From JBDTSW01 sp051004675 (GTDB lineage Bacteria; Actinomycetota; Thermoleophilia; Solirubrobacterales; 70-9): a DNA stretch of 21,209 nucleotides. Below the pieces are notes generated by a model. That model was not told the origin of the DNA. It did not search any database and saw only the letters and a list, made by a program, of their open reading frames with translations. The translations under genes were made by a program, and so were the position numbers. The stretch covers positions 1 to 21,209 of the forward strand of contig JBPCKC010000028.1 in the NCBI GenBank assembly GCA_051004675.1, in the 5' to 3' direction. Shown here one piece after another: positions 6,325 through 13,090 of the stretch. Within the stretch, counting starts at the first letter, position 1. Every line of letters begins with the position of its first letter.

Positions 6325-6604
6325 CGGGAAACCTCGACCTGCTGATGCAGCATGAGAACGATCTTATGGCGGCGCTCTGTCGGTGCGCGAACGGGCTGGC
6401 AGCTCACTCGCGCGCGCGGCAGTCGCAGGCACTGACGGTTCGGTCGGCTCAGCCCTTGGAACACACTGTGCGGCGCCTGATTCGCTCGCCGGCGGACGGG
6501 CGATTCGATCGATCATCTCGGAGGCTTAACCGGTCAGCTTTGGTCACTAGTGCCCAAACTTCGACGTGGTGATTTTCGGTCGGCAACCGCACGAACAAGT
6601 CCAC
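6325..6604. other. gene-free stretch
   Basis: No frame here has credible codon use, a Shine-Dalgarno and a recognisable product together. It is somewhat richer in A+T than the genes around it. It holds nothing identifiable except the approach to the inverted repeat at 6605. Confidence 0.5.
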
Positions 6605-6622
6605 ACCGCTTGTTCAAGCGGT
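6605..6622. repeat. perfect inverted repeat next to tRNA fragment 4
   Basis: ACCGCTTG-TT-CAAGCGGT is an 8-bp perfect stem with a 2-nt loop. It ends 10 bases from the discriminator end of tRNA fragment 4. Fragments 1, 2 and 3 also have a hairpin at this distance (951-966, 1614-1626, 3263-3277), each of different sequence. No T-run follows on the minus strand, so a simple terminator is doubtful. Confidence 0.55.
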
Positions 6623-6632
6623 AGGTCGAAAA

Positions 6633-6780
6633 TGGAGCTAGGCGGGCTCGAACCGCCGACCTCCTGATTGCGAAGCGGGGCATCCTCAGGCACGAATGGG
6701 CGCCGATTACGGGATCCGATGCCTCTCGATGTGCTCGGATGTATGCGGATATGGGCACCAGAACGCCGCTGGTGCCCAAT
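6633..6780 (-). repeat. tRNA-half/hairpin repeat, copy 4
   Basis: Again 148 bp. The tRNA part (6633-6674) is identical to the intact gene. The arm is closest to copy 3 near the tRNA junction and to copies 1 and 2 further on (GGGATCCGATGCCT). The hairpin is conserved, with CCGC in place of CGGC at the loop edge as in copy 3. This copy is the nearest to the intact tRNA, 2.2 kb away, and would be the latest joint in a stepwise accretion model. Confidence 0.95.
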
Positions 6781-6967
6781 GGGTCAACTCGTCGAGGCCG
6801 AAGGACCTATGGGGTCGCGCCGGGTTCCAGGCTCCACGTAGCCGTTGGGCTCAGCGAGGCGGTGGGACTGTCGCTTCTCGTCTCTATGAGAAAGGCTCCG
6901 TGGCGACTACCGCGGCCGAGCGCCTGCTTATGCCGGTTCTATGCGACTAACTGGGCGCTCGCGGTGT

Positions 6968-6996
6968 TTGGGCACCGGAAAAATGCTGGTGCCCAA
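6968..6996. repeat. solo copy of the array hairpin
   Basis: TTGGGCACCGG-AAAAATG-CTGGTGCCCAA keeps the 11-base arms of the array hairpin (one G:T-type mismatch) and its 7-nt loop size, but the loop sequence differs and no tRNA half or arm sequence lies beside it. It may be the remnant of a fifth joint or an independently placed hairpin. The surrounding 6781-7128 holds no gene that can be supported. Confidence 0.8.
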
Positions 6997-7128
6997 TGGA
7001 TCGGAGAAGTCACAGCGAGCGCCCTTCCGCTCCACGAAATACTCGGCTGGCGGGGCGTCAGCCGACTAACGTCACTGCTGACGCCCGTGCCGTGTAGCGC
7101 ACCGAACGCGAAAACGCGCCCTCCCCGC

Positions 7129-7350
7129 TTAGGGGAAGGAAAAGTGGACGCAGCGCGCGGTAGGAGTGAGGGTGTCGACGGTCCCGTCATTCTCCCACTC
7201 GACGTACCAGTTGCCGAACCCATTCGGCTGGTCGGCGATTAGCCGGGTCCCCGCATCGAGGCCGCCGACACCTCCGGACACCGCGTCCGTCATTCCATCG
7301 AGCACCCATGCTTCTCCTCGGTCGGTCAGGCCCAGCCGCTCGTCGACACA
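7129..7350 (-). pseudogene. 3' fragment of an unidentified gene
   Basis: A protein-like minus-strand frame runs from just after an in-frame TGA (7351-7353) to TAA at 7129. It reads ERLGLTDRGEAWVLDGMTDA, then GGLDAGTRLIADQPNGFGNW and YVEWENDGTVDTLTPTARCV, ending HFSFP. Residue composition and Trp/Tyr content look like real protein rather than a shadow frame, but there is no good start codon with a ribosome-binding site (best candidate an internal ATG giving about 51 residues). It follows the propeller gene by 56 nt on the same strand. A weak hairpin (CCCC-TAAGC-GGGG, partly in the stop) with a nearby TTTT could end transcription. The family is not recognised. Confidence 0.4.
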
Positions 7351-7406
7351 TCAAAAGCCAGCTGGGACCGATTACGCAGACGTCCGAGGTCCGGGGGCTC
7401 CCGGGC

Positions 7407-8684
7407 TCAATCGAGCGGGCCGCGCATATAGAGCTGGGTGGTGGTGCCGTTCCCCCCCGGAAGGTTGGATCCGCTCGAACGGAAGACGACGTAAGAGCCG
7501 TCCCGCGATAGCGCTGGCGGATAGGTTTCGGCGAACTCGTCGGTTAGCTCCCCTTCCGAGTTGCGGCTCACTACGCGAAGAGTCCCCGTCCGGAGGTCGA
7601 AGGTGTAGACGTCAAACTCCCCGTCCGTCCCGGGCAGATTGTCGGAGTCCGTGTAGAAGCTCACGACCCTGCCGTTCCCCGAGAGAAACGGGTCGTACGC
7701 AGAGTCCTCGGCCGGGTCACCGCCCTGATTCCTGCTAACGAGGCGGGTCGTGCCTGCGTTCAGGTCACGCGCGTAGACAAGCGGCGTCGTTCCGTCGCCG
7801 CCCGGGAGATTCGTGGCCCGGCATGTGAAGGCCGCGACGGAGCCGTTGCTCGCGACGGAGCCGTTGCCGCACTCGCCGTCAGCGACGTCGCCCTGCGAGT
7901 TCTTGCTGACGAGCGTCGTGGTGCCCGCCTCGAGGTCTCGCACGTAGATCCGGTACGTGCTGCCGTTGCCCGCAGGCAGGTCGCTCGACTGAGATGAGAA
8001 CACGACGTGGTCGCCGTCGCTCGAGATCTGTGTGGAGTCCGGCTCCACCGGCGTGCCGTCGCTCGTCTTCGAAACGAGACGGGTCTTGCCGGTCGTGCGG
8101 TCGTGCACGTAGAGGCCGACGGCGATCTCCGCCGCCCCGGGAAGGTTCTCGCCCGCGGAGCGGAACGCGGCGAAACGTCCGTCGGCCGAAAGGCCGGCCG
8201 GATACGCGTGCCCGTCCGCTACCTCGCCATCGGAGTTCTTGGACACGAGCCGCGTCGTCCTCGTCTTGAGGTCGTGAACGTACACGCGCTGAATGGATCC
8301 GTCGCCGTCAGGGAGGTTGCTGGCACGCGAGCCGAACGCGACGTAGCGGCCGCTCGAGGAGAGCCACGGAGTCCCGCTGATGTCGTCGCCCACGTCGCCA
8401 TCCGAGGTCCGGCTCACGAGCAGCGTCTTAGCTGCATCCGTGTCCCGCGCGTACACCTGTGTCGCCGGCCCGTCCCCCTGCGGGAGGTTGTCAGCGTTGG
8501 ATGTGAACGCTGCCACGCTGCCATCGCCCGAGATCGCGCTGTAGTCAGTGCTGCTGGCCGCCGGGTCGCCGTTGGCGGCCTTGCTCACCAGCCTTGTCGT
8601 CGGGCCGGCAGCGGCAGCGGGGATCGTCAGCCCAACAGCGAGGAGTGCTGACGCGGCGATTGCGGCGTTGCGGCGCAGGGCCAT
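7407..8684 (-). CDS. secreted seven-bladed TolB/WD40-like beta-propeller
   Basis: A 425-residue protein starting at ATG 8684, 6 bases after AGGGAG; a longer opening to 8720 would place basic residues before the signal and lies upstream of the mapped promoter. Residues 1-26 (MALRRNAAIAASALLAVGLT then IPAAAA) are a signal peptide. The rest consists of exactly seven repeats of about 57 residues with the pattern TRLVSKxSDGxxA...LSxDGRYVAFxSxAxNLPxGDG...VYVRDLxTG. Seven complete repeats fit one closed propeller of the PD40/TolB-like class. Such exported propellers bind proteins or polysaccharides; no enzyme residues are seen. It is the only intact gene of array unit D and has its own promoter at 8711-8739. 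Confidence 0.88.
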   Translation of the reverse strand: MALRRNAAIAASALLAVGLTIPAAAAGPTTRLVSKAANGDPAASSTDYSAISGDGSVAAFTSNADNLPQGDGPATQVYARDTDAAKTLLVSRTSDGDVGDDISGTPWLSSSGRYVAFGSRASNLPDGDGSIQRVYVHDLKTRTTRLVSKNSDGEVADGHAYPAGLSADGRFAAFRSAGENLPGAAEIAVGLYVHDRTTGKTRLVSKTSDGTPVEPDSTQISSDGDHVVFSSQSSDLPAGNGSTYRIYVRDLEAGTTTLVSKNSQGDVADGECGNGSVASNGSVAAFTCRATNLPGGDGTTPLVYARDLNAGTTRLVSRNQGGDPAEDSAYDPFLSGNGRVVSFYTDSDNLPGTDGEFDVYTFDLRTGTLRVVSRNSEGELTDEFAETYPPALSRDGSYVVFRSSGSNLPGGNGTTTQLYMRGPLD

Positions 8685-8710
8685 CGGTCTCCCTTTCGCG
8701 AGTCGCCGCC

Positions 8711-8739
8711 ATCCTCTCACGGCACGTAGCGAATGTCAA
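8711..8739 (-). promoter_or_regulatory. sigma-70-type promoter of the propeller gene
   Basis: On the minus strand TTGACA (8734-8739, perfect -35) is followed after 17 bp by GAGGAT (8711-8716). That predicts a start near 8704 and a leader of about 20 nt before the ATG at 8684. A matching GTGAGAGGATGGC occurs upstream of gdhA (about 19142-19154). Confidence 0.65.
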
Positions 8740-8837
8740 CATTCCCGTGGCAGCCGACAACGCACTGGCCGCCGGGGACGCGCGGTGACGGCTGAATCTT
8801 TTACGACGCCGAAGCTGCGGATGAAGGCAAAGAGGGA

Positions 8838-8910
8838 TGGAGCTAGGCGGGCTCGAACCGCCGACCTCCTGATTGCGAACCAGGCGCTCTCCCAGCTGAG
8901 CTATAGCCCC
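8838..8910 (-). tRNA. tRNA-Ala, anticodon CGC
   Basis: A full cloverleaf of 73 nt. The acceptor stem GGGGCTA/TAGCTCC carries the G3:U70 pair that identifies alanine tRNA. The D-arm is GCTC/GAGC, the anticodon stem CCTGG/TCAGG with loop TTCGCAA (anticodon CGC, reads GCG), and the T-arm GGCGG-TTCGAGC-CCGCC. CCA is not encoded. Its 3' 42 nt recur four times downstream as array repeats, so this gene is the anchor and the probable integration site. Its 5' flank carries a 24-bp palindrome. Confidence 0.97.
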
Positions 8911-8915
8911 TCGGG

Positions 8916-8939
8916 GGTCGCCGGCCATGGCCGGCGACC
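8916..8939. repeat. 24-bp perfect palindrome upstream of tRNA-Ala(CGC)
   Basis: GGTCGCCGGCCA followed by its exact reverse complement, 24 bp without spacer or mismatch. It begins 6 bp before the first tRNA base and lies between the tRNA and the divergent diguanylate cyclase gene. It occupies the place of a tRNA -10 box, so the promoter must lie further out (a possible TATCCT reads at about 8948-8953 on the minus strand) or the palindrome is a pre-tRNA leader hairpin or an operator. Confidence 0.85.
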
Positions 8940-9029
8940 AGTTGCGAAGGATAGCCGCGATCCGCGCGGGGGCTTGCACGCCAGGCGTTCAAGTTCGAAG
9001 CCGCTCGTGGCCGATCTAAGCTCCGAACG

Positions 9030-10892
9030 GTGAGCTTTCGCGGTCGCCTGACTTTGTTCTTCCTGCTCATCGGCGTCCTGCCGATGGTGGTGATCGCCGT
9101 GCTCGCCTCCCGGACGGCCGACGAGGCGGCGACCGGGAAGGCCGACGCCCGCCTCTTCGCCGGGCTCGAGACCGCCACGGGCCTCTACGAGGAGGCTGCC
9201 CGGAAGGGCCGTGAGGCGGCCGAGGCGATCGGGACCGACGCCGCGCTGGGCGCCGCGGTCGAAAGCGAGGACGCCGCAGCCGCGCAGGCGGCTGCGGCCG
9301 GGCTCGCCGCGGCCAACGACGTGGAGTCCCTCGTGCTGCGAAGCAGCGGCGGCGAGGAGCTGGCCTCGGTGGGAGCTTCGGCGCCGTTCGCGCCGGCCGA
9401 GCTCCAGCTCACCGGAGCTGGCGGGGCGCGGGCCGCCGAGCTGATCGTCTCGGTGACCGACGGCGGCGCCTACGTGGCCGAGGTCGAGAAGCTGACCGGC
9501 CGTCGCGCCGCCCTCTATGTGGACGGCCAGCCATCGGTGACGGTCTCGGGCGAGGAGAGCGTGCCCGTGCCGGCGCAGGGCGGCGCCGACGTCACCGTCA
9601 ACGGCAAGGAGCAGCGCGTCCTCACCGGCGACCTGCCGGACGAGCAGGGTCAGCGGATCGCGCTCTTCGGACCGGTCGAGGAGGGCGGAGTGGTGGCCTC
9701 GAACCCAGCGGTCGCGCTGGCGCTGGTCGCGCTGCTGGGGGTCGCCCTCCTGTTCGTGCTCAGCATCCGCCGCACGCTCTCCGCCCAGATCAAGGCGATG
9801 CTGGACGCGGCGCGGCGAATCGGAGGCGGCGACTTCAGCCACAAGGTGCTCGTGATCGGGAACGAGCGCGACGAGATGGCGGGCCTGGCGACGGAGTTCA
9901 ACAGGATGAGCGATCAGCTCGCCGGCCAGATGGCTCAGCTTCGAAGCCAGCAGGTCGAGATCGACCGCTCGGTTCGCCGGATCGGCGAGGCGTCCGCATC
10001 GGGCCTCGATCGCGACGGGCTTCTGAAGATCGTGGCCGAGACCGCGGTCTCGGCCTGCCGCGCAGACTGCGGGCTGATCGCGCTGACGGGCCGCGGCGGC
10101 GTCGAGGTGTCGGCCGGAGCCGAGAGCGAGCAGCTCGCAGACGCGATCATGGCGGCCGAGGACAAGGCATCCAAGGCCGACGAGCTGGTCGCGGTGGGCG
10201 ATTCCGGAGTCCACGCGCTGTCCGCGCCGCTTCATCTCATCGCCGACCCGGATCAGAACCTGGGCGTCATGAGCATCGCCCGTGTTGGCGCCGCGTTCAC
10301 TGATGCCGAGGGCGACGTGTTCCGATACCTGATCGGGCAGGCCTCCTCGTCGATCGAGAACGTAGCCCTTCACGAGATGGTGAGCGAGCAGGCGGTTACC
10401 GACGAGCTCACCGGCCTCGCGAACAACCGGGCGTTTCGCGACGTCGCCGACAAGGAGGCCGCTCGCGCCCGGCGGTTCTCCCACGCGCTCTCCCTGGTCA
10501 TGCTGGACATCGACGACTTCAAGAAGGTCAACGACACCTACGGGCACCTCCAGGGCGATGAGGTCCTCCGGCGGATCGGCGCGATCCTTCGCGCGGAGTC
10601 GCGCGGCATCGACGAACCGGCGCGCTACGGCGGCGAGGAGTTCGTGGTCGCGCTGCCCGAGACCGACGCGCAGGGCGCCGTCGAGCTTGCCGAGCGCGTG
10701 CGGACGCGTATCGAGGCCGAGGAGGTGCCGTTCGTGGAGCGCGAGGGGATCCTGAGGATCACCGCCAGCCTCGGCGTCGCGACGATCCCCGACTCCGCCG
10801 CGGACGTCCGGAGCCTGATCGCGGCGGCGGACGGGGCGCTCTACGCGGCCAAGCGCGGGGGCAAGAACCGGGTCGAGGTGGCGCCGGCCTGA
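9030..10892 (+). CDS. membrane diguanylate cyclase (Cache-like, HAMP, GAF, GGDEF)
   Basis: A 620-residue protein with a GTG start. TM1 is at about 7-26, an extracytoplasmic sensor region at 27-222 (Cache-like, Ala-rich), TM2 at about 226-246, and HAMP at about 247-300 (RRIGGGDFSHKV ... NEFNRM-type helix ending LATEFNRMSDQLAG). A short coiled coil follows, then a GAF-like domain at about 318-450 and a GGDEF domain at 455-617. The active-site motif is GGEEF at 534-538, with the usual VTDELTGLANNRAF, LDIDDFKKVNDTYGH and ASLGVA motifs, so it should convert two GTP to c-di-GMP. RGID at 525-528 sits five residues before GGEEF, which is the product-inhibition I-site. The ligand is unknown. It diverges from the tRNA across about 120 bp. 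Confidence 0.93.
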   Translation: MSFRGRLTLFFLLIGVLPMVVIAVLASRTADEAATGKADARLFAGLETATGLYEEAARKGREAAEAIGTDAALGAAVESEDAAAAQAAAAGLAAANDVESLVLRSSGGEELASVGASAPFAPAELQLTGAGGARAAELIVSVTDGGAYVAEVEKLTGRRAALYVDGQPSVTVSGEESVPVPAQGGADVTVNGKEQRVLTGDLPDEQGQRIALFGPVEEGGVVASNPAVALALVALLGVALLFVLSIRRTLSAQIKAMLDAARRIGGGDFSHKVLVIGNERDEMAGLATEFNRMSDQLAGQMAQLRSQQVEIDRSVRRIGEASASGLDRDGLLKIVAETAVSACRADCGLIALTGRGGVEVSAGAESEQLADAIMAAEDKASKADELVAVGDSGVHALSAPLHLIADPDQNLGVMSIARVGAAFTDAEGDVFRYLIGQASSSIENVALHEMVSEQAVTDELTGLANNRAFRDVADKEAARARRFSHALSLVMLDIDDFKKVNDTYGHLQGDEVLRRIGAILRAESRGIDEPARYGGEEFVVALPETDAQGAVELAERVRTRIEAEEVPFVEREGILRITASLGVATIPDSAADVRSLIAAADGALYAAKRGGKNRVEVAPA

Positions 10893-10967
10893 GCGAGCCA
10901 TTGCGGCCCGAGTCGGCGGACCGTCGCCGAAGGGGCTTGTCGTTAGTCTTGGAGCGGGTTTGGAGAG

Positions 10968-11966
10968 ATGGGAATTCTCGACGACGCAATCCGCCAGCAC
11001 CTCGACCTGAAGCGCCGCCACGGCGCGGAGGACACCGAGGTGAAGCGCCTCGAAGACGAGGCGTTCGGCCTGCCGACCCGGCCCGGCGAGCCCGACTTTC
11101 CCGACTCCCAGGAACAGCCCGTGGTTGAGGGCGGCACCCCCGACCGGGCGCCCACCGTCGATGTCTCGGACCAGGCCCCCCTCTCGGATGTCCCAGCCGC
11201 CGAGCCCGCGTCCGAGGAGGCGACCGCTCTGCTCGCTCCTTCGACGGAGGCCCCGCCCCCCCAGACCGAGGCCGCGCAGGCGCCCGTGGAGATCGAGGTC
11301 CCGCCGCCCGCCCCCGAAGCCGGGGCTCCGCCGGCGCCGGCGCCGCAGGCCCCCGAGTCCGAGCCGCCCGCCGAGCCCGAGCCCCCCAAGCCCGAGCCGC
11401 CCGAGCCCGAGCCGGCCCCCGAGCCCGAGCCGCCCGCCCCCCCCGACGAGCCGTTTCCGGAGGCGCTGGAGCCCGAGGGCGGGGGAGCGTTCTTCGACCA
11501 GGCCCTCGAGGACGAGCTGACTCTTGACGACCTCGACCTCGACCTCGAGGACGAGGACGAGGAGTCGGGCGACCTGGTCGATCAGCCCGCCGTCGACGGG
11601 CCCGACTCCCAGGAGCCGGAGGCGGCGCAGGAACCGGTCTCCGAGGAGCTTCCGCTGGAGCCCACCTCGGAGGAGCTGCCCTTAGAGCCAGCCTCGCAGG
11701 AGCTGCCGCTCGAGCCCGCCTCGGAGGAGCATTCGGCGGCCGGGACGGAGACGGTCGAGCACCCGATGGAGGAGGAGGAGCTTGGCGAGGCGCCCCCGGA
11801 AACGGGTGAGGAGCAGCTCGGCGAGGAGGAGAGCGCCGAGGGCACCGAGGAGGGCACCGAGCAGGGCGAGGACGTCCTCGAGGAGACGCCGGAGTTCCTA
11901 CGCGATCAGCCCGAGGACGACGAGCTTTGGTTCGAGCAAGGGGAACCCAAGGACTTCGACTTCTGA
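10968..11966 (+). CDS. acidic Pro/Glu-rich disordered protein
   Basis: A 332-residue protein starting at ATG, preceded by GGAGAG with tight spacing. Residues 1-35 form a conserved-looking helix (MGILDDAIRQHLDLKRRHGA) ending in KRLEDEAFG. Residues 75-170 are Pro/Glu/Ala-rich (PEPEPPKPEPPEPEP type). Residues 184-201 are an Asp/Glu run, and 225-254 hold three tandem copies of SEELPLEPA-like nonapeptides. The last residues (EETPEFLRDQPEDDELWFEQ then GEPKDFDF) carry a motif that, as I recall, ends similar proteins in Thermoleophilia. There is no signal or membrane segment. Structured ends around a low-complexity middle suggest a scaffold or tether; function is unknown. It lies 75 bp after the cyclase gene on the same strand. 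Confidence 0.8.
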   Translation: MGILDDAIRQHLDLKRRHGAEDTEVKRLEDEAFGLPTRPGEPDFPDSQEQPVVEGGTPDRAPTVDVSDQAPLSDVPAAEPASEEATALLAPSTEAPPPQTEAAQAPVEIEVPPPAPEAGAPPAPAPQAPESEPPAEPEPPKPEPPEPEPAPEPEPPAPPDEPFPEALEPEGGGAFFDQALEDELTLDDLDLDLEDEDEESGDLVDQPAVDGPDSQEPEAAQEPVSEELPLEPTSEELPLEPASQELPLEPASEEHSAAGTETVEHPMEEEELGEAPPETGEEQLGEEESAEGTEEGTEQGEDVLEETPEFLRDQPEDDELWFEQGEPKDFDF

Positions 11967-11975
11967 GGCGCGGTG

Positions 11976-12581
11976 CTAGGCCGTCGCGTCCCTCAGGGTG
12001 CCCTCGAGCTCTTGTGCGACGTCGAGCAGCGGCTGAGGGTCGCGGTTCGCGCGGCTGAGCACGATGGCGCCCTCGACCGCCGAGACGACGAGGACGGCGA
12101 GCCGTGAGGAGCGGGCCGGGCTGACGCCGGCTCGTTGCAGAGACGATGCGAACGCGGCTTGCCAGCGCCCGAACTCGTCGGCGGCAGCATCCTGAAGCTC
12201 GGGGGCGTTGTCGTGGGCCTCGGCCGCCACGGCCAGCACAGGGCACCCGGCACGGCCGCCGGAGCGCTCGAAGTCGGCACGCCACAGCTCGACGAACGCC
12301 CGCAGCGCGGCGACCGGGTCGCCTTCGTCAAGGGAGCGCCTGAGGACGTCGGTCGCGATGCCGCCCGCGTAGCGGACCGCCTCCGTCGCGAGCTGAGCCT
12401 TCCCACCGGGGAAGTGGTGGTAGATGGACCCGCGTGGTGCGCCCGTGAGCCCGATCACCTCGCGGAAGCCCATCCCGCTGTAGCCGCGCTCGCGCAGGAG
12501 CTGGGCGGCGCCACGCACCATGCGCCCGCGCGTTCGCTGGCCTCGCTCGTGGGTTGCTCCCGACTTTATGACGTTCATCAT
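11976..12581 (-). CDS. TetR/AcrR-family repressor (LmrA/YxaF-like)
   Basis: A 201-residue protein. Residues 18-62 form the TetR DNA-binding domain (RTRGRMVRGAAQLLRERGYS, then FREVIGLTGAPRGSIYHHFP, GGKAQL). The ligand domain has PVAALRAFVELW, GCPVLAVAAEA and the final helices VVSAVEGAIVLSRA, the C-terminal pattern of the LmrA/YxaF subgroup, which controls drug or flavonoid responses. The start ATG at 12581 is followed at once by a second ATG. No Shine-Dalgarno is visible, so the mRNA may be leaderless or nearly so. It is divergent from the tautomerase gene with 42 bp between, where an imperfect palindrome overlaps the start. Regulation of itself and of the tautomerase is likely but inferred. 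The much longer open frame running upstream on this strand is a GC artefact. Confidence 0.9.
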   Translation of the reverse strand: MMNVIKSGATHERGQRTRGRMVRGAAQLLRERGYSGMGFREVIGLTGAPRGSIYHHFPGGKAQLATEAVRYAGGIATDVLRRSLDEGDPVAALRAFVELWRADFERSGGRAGCPVLAVAAEAHDNAPELQDAAADEFGRWQAAFASSLQRAGVSPARSSRLAVLVVSAVEGAIVLSRANRDPQPLLDVAQELEGTLRDATA

Positions 12582-12584
12582 AGT
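12563..12584. promoter_or_regulatory. candidate TetR operator
   Basis: ACTTTATGA and TCATCATAGT form an imperfect inverted repeat (arms differ by one inserted base) in an otherwise GC-rich region. It covers the repressor start codon and faces the tautomerase promoter region. The position suits autorepression; the palindrome is not perfect. Confidence 0.35.
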
Positions 12585-12623
12585 ATGCTCGCCGGCGAAA
12601 CCGAGCGACCAGGAGGTCGACCC

Positions 12624-13073
12624 ATGCCGATGATCGAACTGACGTACCCGAAGGGCGCCATCCCCACCGACGCCCGCGAGGGGCTCCTCGACGAGCTGGC
12701 CACCAAGCTCCTCGCCGCCGAGAAGGCGCCGGACACCGAGTTCTTCCGTTCGATCACCTGGGTCTACGCCAACGAGATCGAGCCGGCCGATCTGGCCGTC
12801 GGCGGGCGGCCCGGCGGGGACCCCCGCTTCCGCGTCGAGGTGACCGTCCCCGACGGAGCCCTCTCGGATCGCCGCAAGGGCATCCTCGCCGAAGCGGTGA
12901 ACGAGGTCGTCCTGGCGGCCGCGGGGCTCGGCGCGAGCGAGGGGCTGCGGGTGTGGACGCTGATCCACGAGGTGCCCGACGGCAACTGGGGCGCCGCCGG
13001 CCAGCAGATCCGTTACAAGCAGCTCGTCGAGCTCGCGGCCGGCGAGCGTCAGAAGGACGCCGCCCCCGCCTAG
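12624..13073 (+). CDS. tautomerase-family protein
   Basis: A 149-residue protein with AGGAGG 7 bases before ATG 12624. It begins MPMIELTYPKGAI, so removal of Met exposes the N-terminal Pro that acts as general base in the 4-oxalocrotonate tautomerase superfamily. The length is about twice that of a 4-OT monomer. Two beta-alpha-beta halves can be seen: residues 2-58, and 76-140 ending in IHEVPDGNWGAAGQ, the WG turn typical of the family. Trimeric two-domain members of this kind act on enol or keto acids or unsaturated acids. It probably forms a regulated pair with the divergent TetR gene. Its stop lies 17 bp from the convergent phhA stop. A link to aromatic breakdown is possible but not shown. 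Confidence 0.8.
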   Translation: MPMIELTYPKGAIPTDAREGLLDELATKLLAAEKAPDTEFFRSITWVYANEIEPADLAVGGRPGGDPRFRVEVTVPDGALSDRRKGILAEAVNEVVLAAAGLGASEGLRVWTLIHEVPDGNWGAAGQQIRYKQLVELAAGERQKDAAPA

Positions 13074-13090
13074 CCCGTGCCCGGTTGGCG

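Larger units (their letters stand above)
978..8910. mobile_element. tRNA-Ala(CGC)-anchored array of four repeat-bounded units
   Basis: Four 148-bp direct repeats plus the intact tRNA-Ala(CGC) divide this span into units starting at 978, 1641, 3290 and 6633, with lengths of about 663, 1649, 3343 and 2205 bp. All repeats point the same way as the tRNA (minus strand). Each carries the tRNA from T32 to the discriminator A73. This is what successive site-specific integrations into a tRNA anticodon loop leave behind, and tyrosine recombinases are known to use that position. No recombinase, transposase or relaxase is seen, so the units look non-autonomous. Cargo genes lie in both orientations and mostly encode exported repeat proteins. 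Whether the array is still mobile is unknown. Confidence 0.65.

Noticed and set aside
978..6780. Could the repeats be a CRISPR array?
   Set aside because: Repeats are 148 bp with spacers from about 0.5 to 3.2 kb that contain genes, and there are no cas genes.
8901..11021. Very long minus-strand frame opposite the diguanylate cyclase
   Set aside because: High-GC DNA leaves antisense frames open. The plus strand encodes recognisable HAMP, GAF and GGDEF domains, and the antisense product is Arg/His-rich without motifs.
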